37,102 nucleotides of DNA from Pseudomonas sp. GM79 (GCF_000282495.1 NZ_AKJE01000054.1:1-37102), one strand, 5' to 3'; counted from the stretch's first letter, positions 16,299 to 27,270 are shown. The notes: generated from the letters alone by a model not told the origin. Numbers and translations: made by a program.

Positions 16299-16784
16299 TC
16301 AGTCGCGGAAGTTGTTGAACTGCAGCGGCATGTCGAACGTCTTGGCGCGCAGGGCTGCAATCGCTTCCTGCAAATCGTCACGCTTCTTGCCGGTGATGCG
16401 CACTTGCTCGCCCTGAATGGCGGCCTGGACCTTGAGCTTGGCGTCTTTGACGTGAGCGACGATTTTCTTCGCCAGCTCTTTGTCGATGCCTTCCTTGAGG
16501 ACCGCTTCCTGCTTCATCAACTTGCCCGACGCGTAGGCATCCTTGACTTCAAGGCACTGCACATCGATCTTGCGCTTGACCAGGGCCAGCTTGAGGATCT
16601 CGATCATCGCTTCGAGCTGGAAATCGGCTTCCGCGGTCAGGTTGACGGTCAGGTCCTTTTCCTTGAATTCGAAGGTGCCTTTGCCTTTCAGGTCATAGCG
16701 ACGATCGAGTTCCTTGACGGCGTTCTCGACCGCGTTGGTGACTTCGTGTTTGTCCAGTTCGGATACCACGTCGAACGACGGCAT
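16299..16784 (-). CDS. yajQ: YajQ family nucleotide-binding protein
   Basis: Protein of 161 aa with the family start MPSFDVVSELDKHEVTNAVE, then RYDLKGKGTFEFKEKDLTV and ITGKKRDDLQEAIAAL. YajQ proteins have two ferredoxin-like domains and bind nucleic acid or nucleotides. A Xanthomonas homologue was reported as a cyclic-di-GMP receptor, and the P. syringae protein was linked to phage phi6 transcription. The start at 16784 is preferred to the 8-codon extension because GGAGA lies upstream and it matches the family. It is divergent from the panE-like gene. Confidence 0.94.
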   Translation of the reverse strand: MPSFDVVSELDKHEVTNAVENAVKELDRRYDLKGKGTFEFKEKDLTVNLTAEADFQLEAMIEILKLALVKRKIDVQCLEVKDAYASGKLMKQEAVLKEGIDKELAKKIVAHVKDAKLKVQAAIQGEQVRITGKKRDDLQEAIAALRAKTFDMPLQFNNFRD

Positions 16785-16924
16785 GTAATCTCTCCAATAA
16801 AAAGGCACGCTCGATAACGATGGAGCGCGCTTGGCTTGCGGTTAAAATCGGGCTCATTATAACGGGTCTTTTCCAACCGATACTGCGAGCCTCACATGCC
16901 AGCGTCAAACCGAGCAAAAAGCTG

Positions 16925-17842
16925 ATGTCCACGCCTTGGCATATTCTGGGCGCCGGCAGCCTGGGCACCCTTTGGGCCACACGTCTGGCGCGGGCTGACG
17001 TGCCGGTCAGGCTGATCGTGCGGGACGCGACACGCTTACAGGCCTATCGGACGGCTGGCGGTTTGACGCTGGTCGAACATGGCAAAGCGCAGCTGTATCC
17101 GGTGCCCGGCGAAACATCCGACAGCGACGGGCCCATCAGCCGTCTGCTAGTGGCCTGCAAAGCCTACGACGCCGAGAAAGCCGTGGCCCGGCTTGCCCAT
17201 CGCCTGACTTCCGACGCCGAACTGATCCTGTTACAGAACGGCCTTGGCAGTCAGGACGCGGTTGCCGCGCAGGTGCCTCAGGCGCGCTGCATCTTCGCCT
17301 CCAGCACCGAAGGCGCGTTTCGCGATGGCGACTGGCGTGTGGTGTTCGCCGGTCACGGCTACACCTGGCTGGGGGATGCGGGCCATCCGGTAGCGCCGAT
17401 CTGGCTGGAGGACTTGAGCGCCGCCGGTATTCCTCATGAGTGGAGCACCGACATCCTCACAAGGCTGTGGAGAAAACTGGCGCTCAATTGTGCGATCAAC
17501 CCGCTGACCGTGCTGCACGAATGCCGCAACGGCGGTTTGCAGCAACATCATTGCGAAGTCGCCACCCTGTGCGCCGAGCTCACCGAGCTGCTTGAGCGCT
17601 GCGGCCAACCGGCAGCGGCGCAAAACCTCCGGGAGGAAGTCGAACGAGTGATCCAGGCCACCGCGGCCAATTTCTCATCGATGTACCAGGACGTCGCGAG
17701 TCAGCGCCGCACAGAAATCAGCTACCTGTTGGGCCATGCCTGCAAGGTCGCGTTGCGGCATCAGTTGAACCTGCCCCACCTCAGTCAATTGCAGGAGCGC
17801 CTGATTGCTCATCTGCGCAGCCTTGGATTGCCCAGCGACTGA
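16925..17842 (+). CDS. panE: Putative 2-dehydropantoate 2-reductase (PanE/ApbA family)
   Basis: NADPH-dependent reductase of 305 aa, predicted to make pantoate for coenzyme A. The N-terminal Rossmann fold begins WHILGAGSLGTLWATRLARA with GxGxxG. The catalytic-lysine region LLVACKAYDAEKAV and the LLQNGLGSQDAV segment follow. The C-terminal helical domain shows KLALNCAINPLTVLHECRNG and the SSMYQDVASQRRTEISYLLG signature. The start at 16925 (MSTPWHIL) is chosen because the fold begins there; an open extension to 16820 overlaps the yajQ promoter area. Genomes often carry several such paralogues, so the substrate is less certain than the family. Confidence 0.85.
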   Translation: MSTPWHILGAGSLGTLWATRLARADVPVRLIVRDATRLQAYRTAGGLTLVEHGKAQLYPVPGETSDSDGPISRLLVACKAYDAEKAVARLAHRLTSDAELILLQNGLGSQDAVAAQVPQARCIFASSTEGAFRDGDWRVVFAGHGYTWLGDAGHPVAPIWLEDLSAAGIPHEWSTDILTRLWRKLALNCAINPLTVLHECRNGGLQQHHCEVATLCAELTELLERCGQPAAAQNLREEVERVIQATAANFSSMYQDVASQRRTEISYLLGHACKVALRHQLNLPHLSQLQERLIAHLRSLGLPSD

Positions 17843-17878
17843 GCAGCGGCTACGCTGGCCACTTGTTCCTTTTTAGCG

Positions 17879-19924
17879 ATGAACCTGATGCCACTGCGCC
17901 AGCGCCTCGAAAACCTTCCAGTCGGCCAGAAATTGCTGGCCGCCCTGCTGGTGCTGTTGACCACCGTTTTGCTGGTCGCCAACCTGACCTTTATCAGCGC
18001 CGCCTATTACATTTCCCAGGAAAGCATGGCTCCTCAGGCCTTGCAGACCATCGGCCGACTGGTGTCCAACCCAAGCCTGATCTCCGACGCCTTGAAGTCG
18101 CCACAAACCGCCGAGCGCCTGCTCAACGAACTCAACAGCTATACACCGTTGCGTGCGGCCGCGCTCTATGACGGTAAAGGTGTGCTTCTGGCGCAGCTGC
18201 AGCAGGGAGACGAGCTCCTTCTACCGGAGCATTTCCGGCATCTGGAAGCCTGGCAAGCCATGGAGTTTCGCAGCAACCAAGTGATCACCCTGCCCCGCCC
18301 CGGTACCGCGCCGGGGCACTTGCTGCTGGTAGCCAGCAGCGAATTGCCGATGGCGTTCTATACCGGGACCCTGACCGCCAGCCTGGGGATTCTGATCTTC
18401 AGCGTGCTGTTGTGGCTGGTGATCGCCCGGCAGATCAAACGCCTTATTACCCGGCCGATTCATCAGCTCGAAGAGTTGTCCCGGCAAGTGACCCGGGAAG
18501 AGAACTACGCCCTGCGCGCCTCTCGCGGCAACCACGACGAAATCGGCAGCCTCGCCGAAGCGTTCAACACCATGCTCTCGCGCATCGAGGCTCGGGAGCA
18601 GCAGCTCAAGCGCGCCCGCGACGATTCCCAGGCCGCTTACGACCAGGCTCAGGGGCTGGCCGAAGAAACCCGTCACACCAACCGCAAGCTGGAACTGGAA
18701 GTTCAGGTGCGCAGCAAGATCGAAAAGAAACTCACCGGTTTCCAGAACTACCTCAACAGCATCATCGACTCCATGCCGTCGGCACTGATCGCCCTCGACG
18801 AGCAGCTCTACGTAACCCAGTGGAATCAGGAAGCCAGCGCCCTGTCCGGCACACGCCTGGACGAAGCCTTGAACCAGCCGATCTTCCTCGCCTTCGAACC
18901 GCTCAAGCCATTCCTTCCGCAGCTCAGGCAAACCGTCGAGCAGCACACCGTGGCGAAAATCGAACGCGTGACCTGGCTCAAGGACGAAGAGCCCCGGCAC
19001 TACGCCCTGACGTTCTACCCGTTGATGGGCGGTGCCGGGCGCGGCGTGGTGATCCGGATCGACGACATCACCCAGCGTCTGTCCCTGGAAGAAATGATGG
19101 TGCAGTCGGAAAAAATGCTCTCGGTCGGCGGCCTCGCCGCCGGCATGGCTCACGAGATTAATAATCCGTTGGGCGCGATCCTGCACAACGTGCAGAACAT
19201 TCGTCGGCGCCTGTCACCCGATCTGCCGAAGAACCTCGAACAGGCCGAGCAACTGGGCATCGAGCTGGAAACGGTCAACCAGTACTTGAAAGCTCGCGAA
19301 GTGCCGCAGTTACTCGATGGCATTCAACAGGCTGGCGCCCGGGCGGCAAAAATCGTGACGCACATGCTCAGCTTCAGCCGCCGCAGTACCCGGCAGATGG
19401 CTCCCTGCGATTTGCCGGCGTTGATCGATCAAGCGGTGGAAATTGCCGGCAACGACTTCGACCTGGCCATCGGCTTCGACTTCAAGGGGCAGGCGATCAT
19501 TCGTCAGTTCGATCCGGCACTGGGGCCGGTGCCCGGCACCGCCAACGAACTGGAACAGGTGCTGCTCAACCTGCTGAAAAACGCCGCACAAGCCATTCAC
19601 CAGCGTACCGACGACCGCGAACCGGGGCGGATTATTCTGCGTACAAAACTGAACCCGCCATGGGCGGAAATTCAGGTCGAAGACAACGGCATCGGCATGA
19701 GCGAGAACGTGCGCAAACGCACGTTCGAGCCGTTCTTCACCACCAAGGAAATCGGTCAGGGCACCGGCCTTGGGCTCTCGGTCTCGTACTTCATCATCAC
19801 CAACAACCACAAGGGCCAGATGGAAGTGCAATCGACGCCGGGCCAAGGTACCTGTTTCACCTTGCGCCTGCCGTTATCGGGCACTCCGGTGGTCTCTCAA
19901 GAACTCAATCAGCTGTCGAGGTAA
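17879..19924 (+). CDS. Orphan membrane sensor histidine kinase (HAMP-PAS-HisKA-HATPase)
   Basis: Kinase of 681 aa. First membrane helix at about residues 17-42 (LLAALLVLLTTVLLVANLTF), periplasmic sensor to about 155, second helix about 160-180 (LGILIFSVLLWLVIARQI), HAMP (RPIHQLEELSRQV to GSLAEAFNTMLSRI), coiled coil, and a PAS domain (about 290-400, starting YLNSIIDSMPSALIALDEQL). The HisKA H-box is GMAHEINNPLG with His425. The ATPase N box is EQVLLNLLKNAAQAI, with VEDNGIGM and GTGLGLSV. No response regulator is adjacent. By position next to panE it corresponds to P. aeruginosa PA4398, reported to affect swarming and biofilm. An alternative ATG is 3 codons in; the ribosome site is weak. Confidence 0.9.
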   Translation: MNLMPLRQRLENLPVGQKLLAALLVLLTTVLLVANLTFISAAYYISQESMAPQALQTIGRLVSNPSLISDALKSPQTAERLLNELNSYTPLRAAALYDGKGVLLAQLQQGDELLLPEHFRHLEAWQAMEFRSNQVITLPRPGTAPGHLLLVASSELPMAFYTGTLTASLGILIFSVLLWLVIARQIKRLITRPIHQLEELSRQVTREENYALRASRGNHDEIGSLAEAFNTMLSRIEAREQQLKRARDDSQAAYDQAQGLAEETRHTNRKLELEVQVRSKIEKKLTGFQNYLNSIIDSMPSALIALDEQLYVTQWNQEASALSGTRLDEALNQPIFLAFEPLKPFLPQLRQTVEQHTVAKIERVTWLKDEEPRHYALTFYPLMGGAGRGVVIRIDDITQRLSLEEMMVQSEKMLSVGGLAAGMAHEINNPLGAILHNVQNIRRRLSPDLPKNLEQAEQLGIELETVNQYLKAREVPQLLDGIQQAGARAAKIVTHMLSFSRRSTRQMAPCDLPALIDQAVEIAGNDFDLAIGFDFKGQAIIRQFDPALGPVPGTANELEQVLLNLLKNAAQAIHQRTDDREPGRIILRTKLNPPWAEIQVEDNGIGMSENVRKRTFEPFFTTKEIGQGTGLGLSVSYFIITNNHKGQMEVQSTPGQGTCFTLRLPLSGTPVVSQELNQLSR

Positions 19925-19926
19925 CC

Positions 19927-20508
19927 ATGGGCTTTCGCTTGTCGAAGATTTACACCCGCACTGGCGACAAAGGCGAAACCGGGCTCGGCGATGGCCGCCG
20001 TGTGCCCAAGGACCATCCGCGCATCGAGGCCATTGGCGAAGTCGATACGCTGAACAGCCAGGTGGGTGTGCTGTTGGCCGGGTTGGCGGCGCAAAGTGAT
20101 ACGTATCCGGGGTTGAACGAAGTGATCGAGGTGTTGGCGCCCTGCCAGCATCGGTTGTTCGACCTGGGTGGCGAACTGGCGATGCCGGTGTATCAGGCAC
20201 TGAACACGGCAGAAGTCGAGCGCCTGGAAGCGGCGATCGATGTGTGGAATGAAGAGTTGGGCCCGCTGGAGAATTTCATTCTGCCCGGCGGTTCCGCGCT
20301 GATCGCCCAGGCTCACGTATGCCGCTGCCTGGCCCGCAGTGCCGAGCGGCGCTGTCAGCAGTTGAATGCGATCGAGCCATTAGCCGGGGTTGGCCTGGCG
20401 TATATCAATCGGTTGTCGGATTTGTTGTTTGTGGCGGCTAGGTTGATTGCCAAGCGTCAGGGGGTTGCCGAGATATTGTGGCAAGCGGCAACGAAACTCG
20501 GGGTTTAA
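19927..20508 (+). CDS. Corrinoid (cobalamin) adenosyltransferase, PduO/MMAB type
   Basis: Enzyme of 193 aa that transfers adenosyl from ATP to cob(I)alamin to make coenzyme B12. The ATP-binding N-terminus IYTRTGDKGETGLGDGRRVP and the EAIGEVDTLNSQVG motif are diagnostic of the PduO fold. The C-terminal helix has LPGGSALIAQAHVCRCLARS with the conserved arginines (RSAERRCQ). The ATG comes 2 nt after the sensor-kinase stop, so the two genes are almost certainly co-transcribed. An open extension back to 19660 is only kinase sequence read in another frame. A REP doublet follows 30 nt after the stop. Confidence 0.93.
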   Translation: MGFRLSKIYTRTGDKGETGLGDGRRVPKDHPRIEAIGEVDTLNSQVGVLLAGLAAQSDTYPGLNEVIEVLAPCQHRLFDLGGELAMPVYQALNTAEVERLEAAIDVWNEELGPLENFILPGGSALIAQAHVCRCLARSAERRCQQLNAIEPLAGVGLAYINRLSDLLFVAARLIAKRQGVAEILWQAATKLGV

Positions 20509-20538
20509 TCAGGAAGATGTTTTTCGTCTGACAAGCAG

Positions 20539-20624
20539 CCTTCGCGAGCAAGCCCGCTCCCACAGTTGACCGAGTTCTTCCAGAAGAAATGCGATCGAAT
20601 GTGGGAGCGGGCTTGCTCGCGAAG
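20539..20624. repeat. REP doublet (REPIN)
   Basis: Inverted pair: CTTCGCGAGCAAGCCCGCTC from 20540 and GTGGGAGCGGGCTTGCTCGC from 20601 to 20624. The centre AGTTGACCGAGTTCTTCC...AAATGCGATCGAAT is nearly the same as in the doublet at 22278. It lies between the ends of two convergent genes, the adenosyltransferase and the Nudix/ThiE gene, 23-30 nt from each stop. Confidence 0.95.
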
Positions 20625-20647
20625 AGGCCAGTAGCCTCAACGCAAAA

Positions 20648-21592
20648 TCAAGCCTCAGGCCAAAACGCCCGAATCCCCGCCACACCCTGCGCTCCCGCTT
20701 CCCAAGCTTTTTGCCGCTCTGCCGGGCCCACCCCGCCGAGCAAAAACACCGGTTTGCTGAAACCCTCGATCAGGGTAGACGCCTGCTCCCAACCCAATGG
20801 CAGCGCATCCGGGTGAGTCTGCGTCGGCTGCACCGGCGACAGGGTCACAAAGTCCACGCCCATTTGCTCAGCCAACGCCAGTTCTTCAGCGTTGTGGCAA
20901 GACGCTGCCAACCAGCGTGACGCTGGTAGCGGACGCCCGGCCGCCGCGTATTTGCGCAACTGCGCCGACGTGATGTGCCAACCGGCGGACGGGAAGTCCC
21001 CCAGCCATTCAAACGGCCCCTTGATCATCAACTGCGCCTTGCCGGCACACAGCCCCGCCGCATCCACCGCCAGATCGCGGTATTGCGGGTCGTAACCGTT
21101 GGGCGCGCGCAACTGAATCAGCTTGATGCCGCCAGCGATGGCTTTCTGAATACCGCGCAGCAAGGCCGGGGTTTCCAGACCCTCCGGGGTAATCAGGTAG
21201 TCGCCGGGCAAGCGTGCAGCGGCGACGATCGGCTGGTTGGCGGCCGGAAACTCGTAGTCCACCAGTTCCCGCGCGGTCACCCAGGCCAAAGGCTGACCTT
21301 CGGCGCCATGGGGTTCGCCGGTAAATGCCGAGACTTCCCAGACATCCAGCAACACCTGCTTGTCCGGGTAGTCGTGGCGGACTTTGATCATCGGTCGCGC
21401 GGTATTGACCACGATACCCAGCTCTTCGTGAAGCTCGCGAGCCAGGGCCGTCTCGACGGACTCGTCATCCTCGACCTTGCCACCGGGGAACTCCCACAAA
21501 CCGCCCTGATGCTGGGTGTCGGCACGGCGGGCAATGAGAATTTTGCCGTTGCTATCGCGGATAACCGCGGCTGCTACATGGACTCGTTTCAC
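20648..21592 (-). CDS. Nudix hydrolase fused to a ThiE-like domain
   Basis: Two-domain protein of 314 aa. Residues 1-130 are a MutT-type Nudix hydrolase; the Nudix box GGKVEDDESVETALARELHE plus ELGI fits GX5EX7REUXEEXGU, and the start (KRVHVAAAVIRDSNGKILIA) resembles MutT. Residues about 135-314 resemble thiamine-phosphate synthase/TenI (GGIKLIQLRAPNG, GWHITSAQLRKY, MGVDFVTLSPVQPTQTH, FLLGGVGPAE, AGAQGVAGIRAFW). Many gammaproteobacteria carry this fusion; 8-oxo-dGTP clean-up is likely for the first half, while the second half's activity is unclear. The start is GTG at 21592 with GGAGG 10 nt upstream, overlapping the glutathione S-transferase stop as GTGA. Confidence 0.9.
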   Translation of the reverse strand: MKRVHVAAAVIRDSNGKILIARRADTQHQGGLWEFPGGKVEDDESVETALARELHEELGIVVNTARPMIKVRHDYPDKQVLLDVWEVSAFTGEPHGAEGQPLAWVTARELVDYEFPAANQPIVAAARLPGDYLITPEGLETPALLRGIQKAIAGGIKLIQLRAPNGYDPQYRDLAVDAAGLCAGKAQLMIKGPFEWLGDFPSAGWHITSAQLRKYAAAGRPLPASRWLAASCHNAEELALAEQMGVDFVTLSPVQPTQTHPDALPLGWEQASTLIEGFSKPVFLLGGVGPAERQKAWEAGAQGVAGIRAFWPEA

Positions 21593-22221
21593 CGCTCTAT
21601 TTCCTCCAGACCCGCCTTCTGCCAGGCCTTGAAGGCTGGCCATTGGTAGATGGTTTCGACATAGGCCGCATCGGCTTCGGGCAGTTTTACCTGATAGGTG
21701 CGCAGGCGTACGGCGATCGGTGCAAAAAACGCATCGGCCAGGGTCGCACCGCCAAACAGGAACGGGCCGGTTTCAGTCGCGGCGGCGCGACATTCAGCCC
21801 ATAACGCCAGCATGCGCTCGATTTCAGCCTGAACCTCAGGCGGGGTCGGCGACAGTGGCGCATCGTGGCTCAGGTCGAACGGCATATTGCTGCGCATGGC
21901 GAAGAAACCGCTGTGCATCTGCGCGCACGCCGAACGCGCCTGGGCACGGGCGGCAGTGTCTTTGGGCCAGAGCCCGGCGCCGGGGAATTGTTCGGCCAGG
22001 TATTCGGCAATCGCCAGGGAATCGGCGATGGTGCCGTGTTCGGTTTTCAGCAGCGGGACTTTCCCGGTCGGCGAATGCTTGAGCACGCGCTCGCGAGTGT
22101 CCGGCTGGTTCAGCTTGATCAGTTCTTCGGTGTAGGACGCGCCGGTCAGATCAAGGGCCAGGGCGGCGCGCAGGGACCAGGAGGAATGCAGTTTGTCGCC
22201 GATGATCAGGTGGAGGCTCAT
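21589..22221 (-). CDS. Glutathione S-transferase family protein
   Basis: Protein of 210 aa. The N-terminal thioredoxin-like domain begins MSLHLIIGDKLHSSWSLRAA, with the catalytic-type serine region SSWS, and has TGKVPLLKTEHGTIADSLAI (the glutathione-binding cis-Pro and the ADSLAI acidic/Ser pair). The C-terminal helical domain follows (FFAMRSNMPFDLSHDAP, LADAFFAPIAVRL). It looks like the zeta/maleylacetoacetate-isomerase side of the family, but the substrate cannot be told. The start at 22221 is chosen over an extension to 22332 that simply reads through a REP element. The stop overlaps the next gene's GTG, so the pair is coupled. Confidence 0.92.
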   Translation of the reverse strand: MSLHLIIGDKLHSSWSLRAALALDLTGASYTEELIKLNQPDTRERVLKHSPTGKVPLLKTEHGTIADSLAIAEYLAEQFPGAGLWPKDTAARAQARSACAQMHSGFFAMRSNMPFDLSHDAPLSPTPPEVQAEIERMLALWAECRAAATETGPFLFGGATLADAFFAPIAVRLRTYQVKLPEADAAYVETIYQWPAFKAWQKAGLEEIER

Positions 22222-22277
22222 GTTCGGGACCTTTTGATAGGGGGATGGACCAGAATCTTTGGTGTCTGGTCGGCCGC

Positions 22278-22363
22278 CTTCGCGAGCAAGCCCGCTCCCA
22301 CAGTTAATCGAGTTCTTCCGCAAGAAATGCAATCAAATGTGGGAGCGGGCTTGCTCGCGAAGG
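22278..22363. repeat. REP doublet (REPIN)
   Basis: Inverted pair: CTTCGCGAGCAAGCCCGCTC from 22278 and GTGGGAGCGGGCTTGCTCGC ending at 22363. The centre AGTTAATCGAGTTCTTCC...AAATGCAATCAAAT is a close sister of the doublet at 20539. It lies 23 nt after the argJ stop and about 56 nt before the glutathione S-transferase start. Confidence 0.95.
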
Positions 22364-22386
22364 GCGCGACTCGGTCCGGACCTGAT

Positions 22387-23604
22387 TTACGTACGGTACT
22401 CGGCGTTGATCTTCACGTATTCGTGGGACAGGTCAGTGGTCCAGATGGTTTCGCTGCAATCGCCGCGACCCAGCTCGATACGGATGGTGATTTCTTCCTG
22501 TTGCATCACTGCCGCGCCCTGGGCTTCGGTGTAGGTAGCGGAGCGAGCGCCACGGCTGGCGATGCACACGTCACCGAGGAATACGTCGATCTTGCTCACG
22601 TCCAGGTTCGGTACGCCGGCACGGCCCACGGCGGCCAGAATGCGACCCCAGTTCGGGTCGGAGGCGAACAGCGCGGTCTTGATCAGCGGCGAATGGGCCA
22701 CGGTGTAACCGACGTCCAGGCACTCCTGGTGATTGCCGCCGCCGTTGACTTCCACGGTGACGAACTTGGTCGCGCCTTCGCCGTCGCGCACGATGGCCTG
22801 GGCCACGTCCATGCAGACTTCGAACACCGCTTGTTTCAGCAAAGCGAACAGCGGACCGCTGGCTTCGGTGATTTCCGGCAGTGCTGCCTGACCGGTGGCG
22901 ATCAGCATGCAGCAGTCATTGGTCGAGGTGTCGCCGTCGATGGTGATGCGGTTGAACGACTTGTTGGCGCCGTCCAACAGCAGGTTTTGCAGCACCTCGC
23001 GGGAAACTTTAGCGTCGGTGGCGATGTAACCGAGCATGGTCGCCATATTCGGGCGGATCATGCCCGCGCCTTTGCTGATACCGGTGACGGTGATGGTCAC
23101 GCCGTCATGCTGGAACTGGCGGCTGGCACCCTTGGGCAGGGTGTCGGTGGTCATGATGCCGGTAGCGGCGGCTTCCCAGTTATCGACCGACAGGTCGTCA
23201 AGGGCGGCTTGCAGCGCGCCTTCGATTTTTTCGACCGGCAGCGGCTCGCCGATCACACCGGTGGAGTACGGCAGCACCAGGCTTGCATCGACGCCAGTCA
23301 GCTCAGCCAGCTTGGCGCAAGTGCGTTCGGCGGCAGCAAGGCCTGGTTCGCCGGTACCGGCGTTGGCATTGCCGGTGTTGGTCAGCAGGTAACGTACCGG
23401 GCCTTGCACGCGTTGTTTGGCCAGGATCACGGGAGCGGCGCAAAAGGCGTTCAGGGTGAACACGCCCGCCACTGTGGAACCTTCGGCACAGCGCATGACC
23501 ACGACATCCTTGCGCCCCGGGCGCTTGATGCCGGCCGAGGCGATACCGAGTTCAAAACCGGCAACCGGGTGCAACGTTGGCAAAGGACCAAGACCAACAG
23601 CCAT
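22387..23604 (-). CDS. argJ: Bifunctional ornithine acetyltransferase/N-acetylglutamate synthase
   Basis: Enzyme of 405 aa in the cyclic arginine pathway. It moves the acetyl group from N-acetylornithine to glutamate. The self-cleavage site is seen in KGAGMIRPNMATMLGYIATD, with nucleophilic Thr189 in the ATMLG motif. The N-terminus MAVGLGPLPTLHPVAGFELG and the end FLGDVCIASRGARSATYTEA fit the family. The start at 23604 has AAGGAG 8 nt upstream; the 21-codon extension lacks support. It lies just downstream of secA in the same direction, but a strong terminator stands between them. Confidence 0.96.
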   Translation of the reverse strand: MAVGLGPLPTLHPVAGFELGIASAGIKRPGRKDVVVMRCAEGSTVAGVFTLNAFCAAPVILAKQRVQGPVRYLLTNTGNANAGTGEPGLAAAERTCAKLAELTGVDASLVLPYSTGVIGEPLPVEKIEGALQAALDDLSVDNWEAAATGIMTTDTLPKGASRQFQHDGVTITVTGISKGAGMIRPNMATMLGYIATDAKVSREVLQNLLLDGANKSFNRITIDGDTSTNDCCMLIATGQAALPEITEASGPLFALLKQAVFEVCMDVAQAIVRDGEGATKFVTVEVNGGGNHQECLDVGYTVAHSPLIKTALFASDPNWGRILAAVGRAGVPNLDVSKIDVFLGDVCIASRGARSATYTEAQGAAVMQQEEITIRIELGRGDCSETIWTTDLSHEYVKINAEYRT

Positions 23605-23663
23605 GAATGCGCTCCTTAATAAATGATGTCTGCACCGCCGTCGGGGCGTCGGTGGTTTAAATG

Positions 23664-23699
23664 GCAAAACGCCGCGACGGCATAAGCCGGTCGCGGCGC
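23664..23699 (-). terminator. Intrinsic terminator of secA
   Basis: On the minus strand a long stem, CGCCGCGAC at 23690-23698 pairing with 23670-23678, is extended by an inner GGC-ATAA-GCC with one bulge. It is followed by TTTTGCCATTT. It begins about 27 nt after the secA stop, so argJ probably has its own promoter within 23605-23663. Confidence 0.88.
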
Positions 23700-23724
23700 G
23701 GGTATTTCAGCGTATGAAACGGGT

Positions 23725-26460
<2,736 letters not shown>

Positions 26461-26767
26461 ATCGGCAGGATCTTCCACACTAAAGGGATGGAGGGCGGCC
26501 CCGTGAGTCGCCCGTGCAGCCCTCATGGCCGCATGCGAACGAGTATTCTACCCGGAAACGATGGTGAGGAAAGTGGCGTTATTCCACGATGCATGCACTG
26601 CGCTATGACGGGGCTCACTTAAAATAAGGGCATTTTGCTGAACTTCAACCCATCAAGGGCATAAGTTACTTGTTGATTTAATGGGTAAAGCGCTCGCAAA
26701 GCAATGGGTCGGGGGCAGCGGGTGCTTTCTGTTACCATGGCCGCTCTGTTACTTCAGGTGTCTGATC
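26461..26767. promoter_or_regulatory. Divergent promoter region secA / dciA
   Basis: About 300 nt between the two divergent starts. For secA, TAGAAT on the minus strand (26550-26545) could be a -10, but no good -35 is visible. For dciA, a relatively AT-rich stretch (26620-26685, including TTGTTGATTTAATGGG) is the likely promoter area. No inverted repeats or arrest-peptide gene like SecM is apparent. Confidence 0.4.
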
Positions 26768-27223
26768 ATGGCATTTCGCCCTCTCACGGCCAGAGCACCC
26801 GCCGTTCTGCTTCGCGAAGCCAAACCGCTGAAAGCCATTTTTGGCCATGCTCAACGCCTGGGTCATTTACAACGCCTGGTGGAAAGTCAGTTGCAGCCGG
26901 CGGCCCGCGAGCACTGCCATGTAGCGTCGTGGCGCGAAGGCAGTTTGCTGCTGATTGTCACCGACGGTCACTGGGCCACCCGCCTGCGTTATCAACAAAA
27001 GCGTCTGCAACGGCAGTTACAGCTGTTCGACGAGTTCGCCAGCCTGACGCGAATTCTGTTCAAGGTTCAACCGCCTACCGTTCAGCAAGGGGCTGCGGGG
27101 CATACGATAAATTTGTCGACCGATGCGGCGGCGACCATTCAGGCGACGGCTGACGGGATTGCCGACCCGAACCTGCGGGCGGCCCTCGAACGGCTGGCGG
27201 CGCACGCCAAGCCCAAAACCTGA
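26768..27223 (+). CDS. dciA: DciA-type replicative helicase loader (DUF721)
   Basis: Protein of 151 aa with a DUF721/DciA domain: AKPLKAIFGHAQRLGHLQRL, then WREGSLLLIVTDGHWATRLR, then the KRLQRQLQLFDEFASLTRI helix. DciA is the ancestral bacterial loader of the DnaB helicase, present where DnaC/DnaI is absent. Its placement divergent from secA is the arrangement I recall for P. aeruginosa PA4405. The start at 26768 (MAFRPLTAR) is preferred to the upstream 29-codon extension, which is cysteine/tryptophan-rich and lacks homology. It ends 39 nt before a REP doublet. Confidence 0.87.
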   Translation: MAFRPLTARAPAVLLREAKPLKAIFGHAQRLGHLQRLVESQLQPAAREHCHVASWREGSLLLIVTDGHWATRLRYQQKRLQRQLQLFDEFASLTRILFKVQPPTVQQGAAGHTINLSTDAAATIQATADGIADPNLRAALERLAAHAKPKT

Positions 27224-27230
27224 CATAAAA

Positions 27231-27270
27231 CCAAAGTGGGAGCAACCAAAGTGGGAGCGGAAAGTGGGAG
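27231..27270 (+). repeat. Iterated REP fragment (three GTGGGAGC copies)
   Basis: The unit CCAAAGTGGGAGCAA at 27231-27245 is repeated as CCAAAGTGGGAGCGG at 27246-27260 and again as AAAGTGGGAGCGGG from 27261. The third copy is the true edge of the REP doublet at 27263. It looks like stepwise 15-nt duplication of the REP end. Confidence 0.85.

Noticed and set aside
16820..16924. Longer start of the panE-like reductase
   Set aside because: The Rossmann fold begins at 16925, and the extension would overlap the yajQ promoter and lacks a good ribosome site.
22222..22332. Longer start for the glutathione S-transferase reading CGSGLAREG
   Set aside because: That peptide is a translated REP element, and the family start is at 22221.
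21865..23619. 584-codon open frame spanning opposite argJ and part of the glutathione S-transferase gene
   Set aside because: It crosses two real genes, a REP doublet and their gap, and has no family features.
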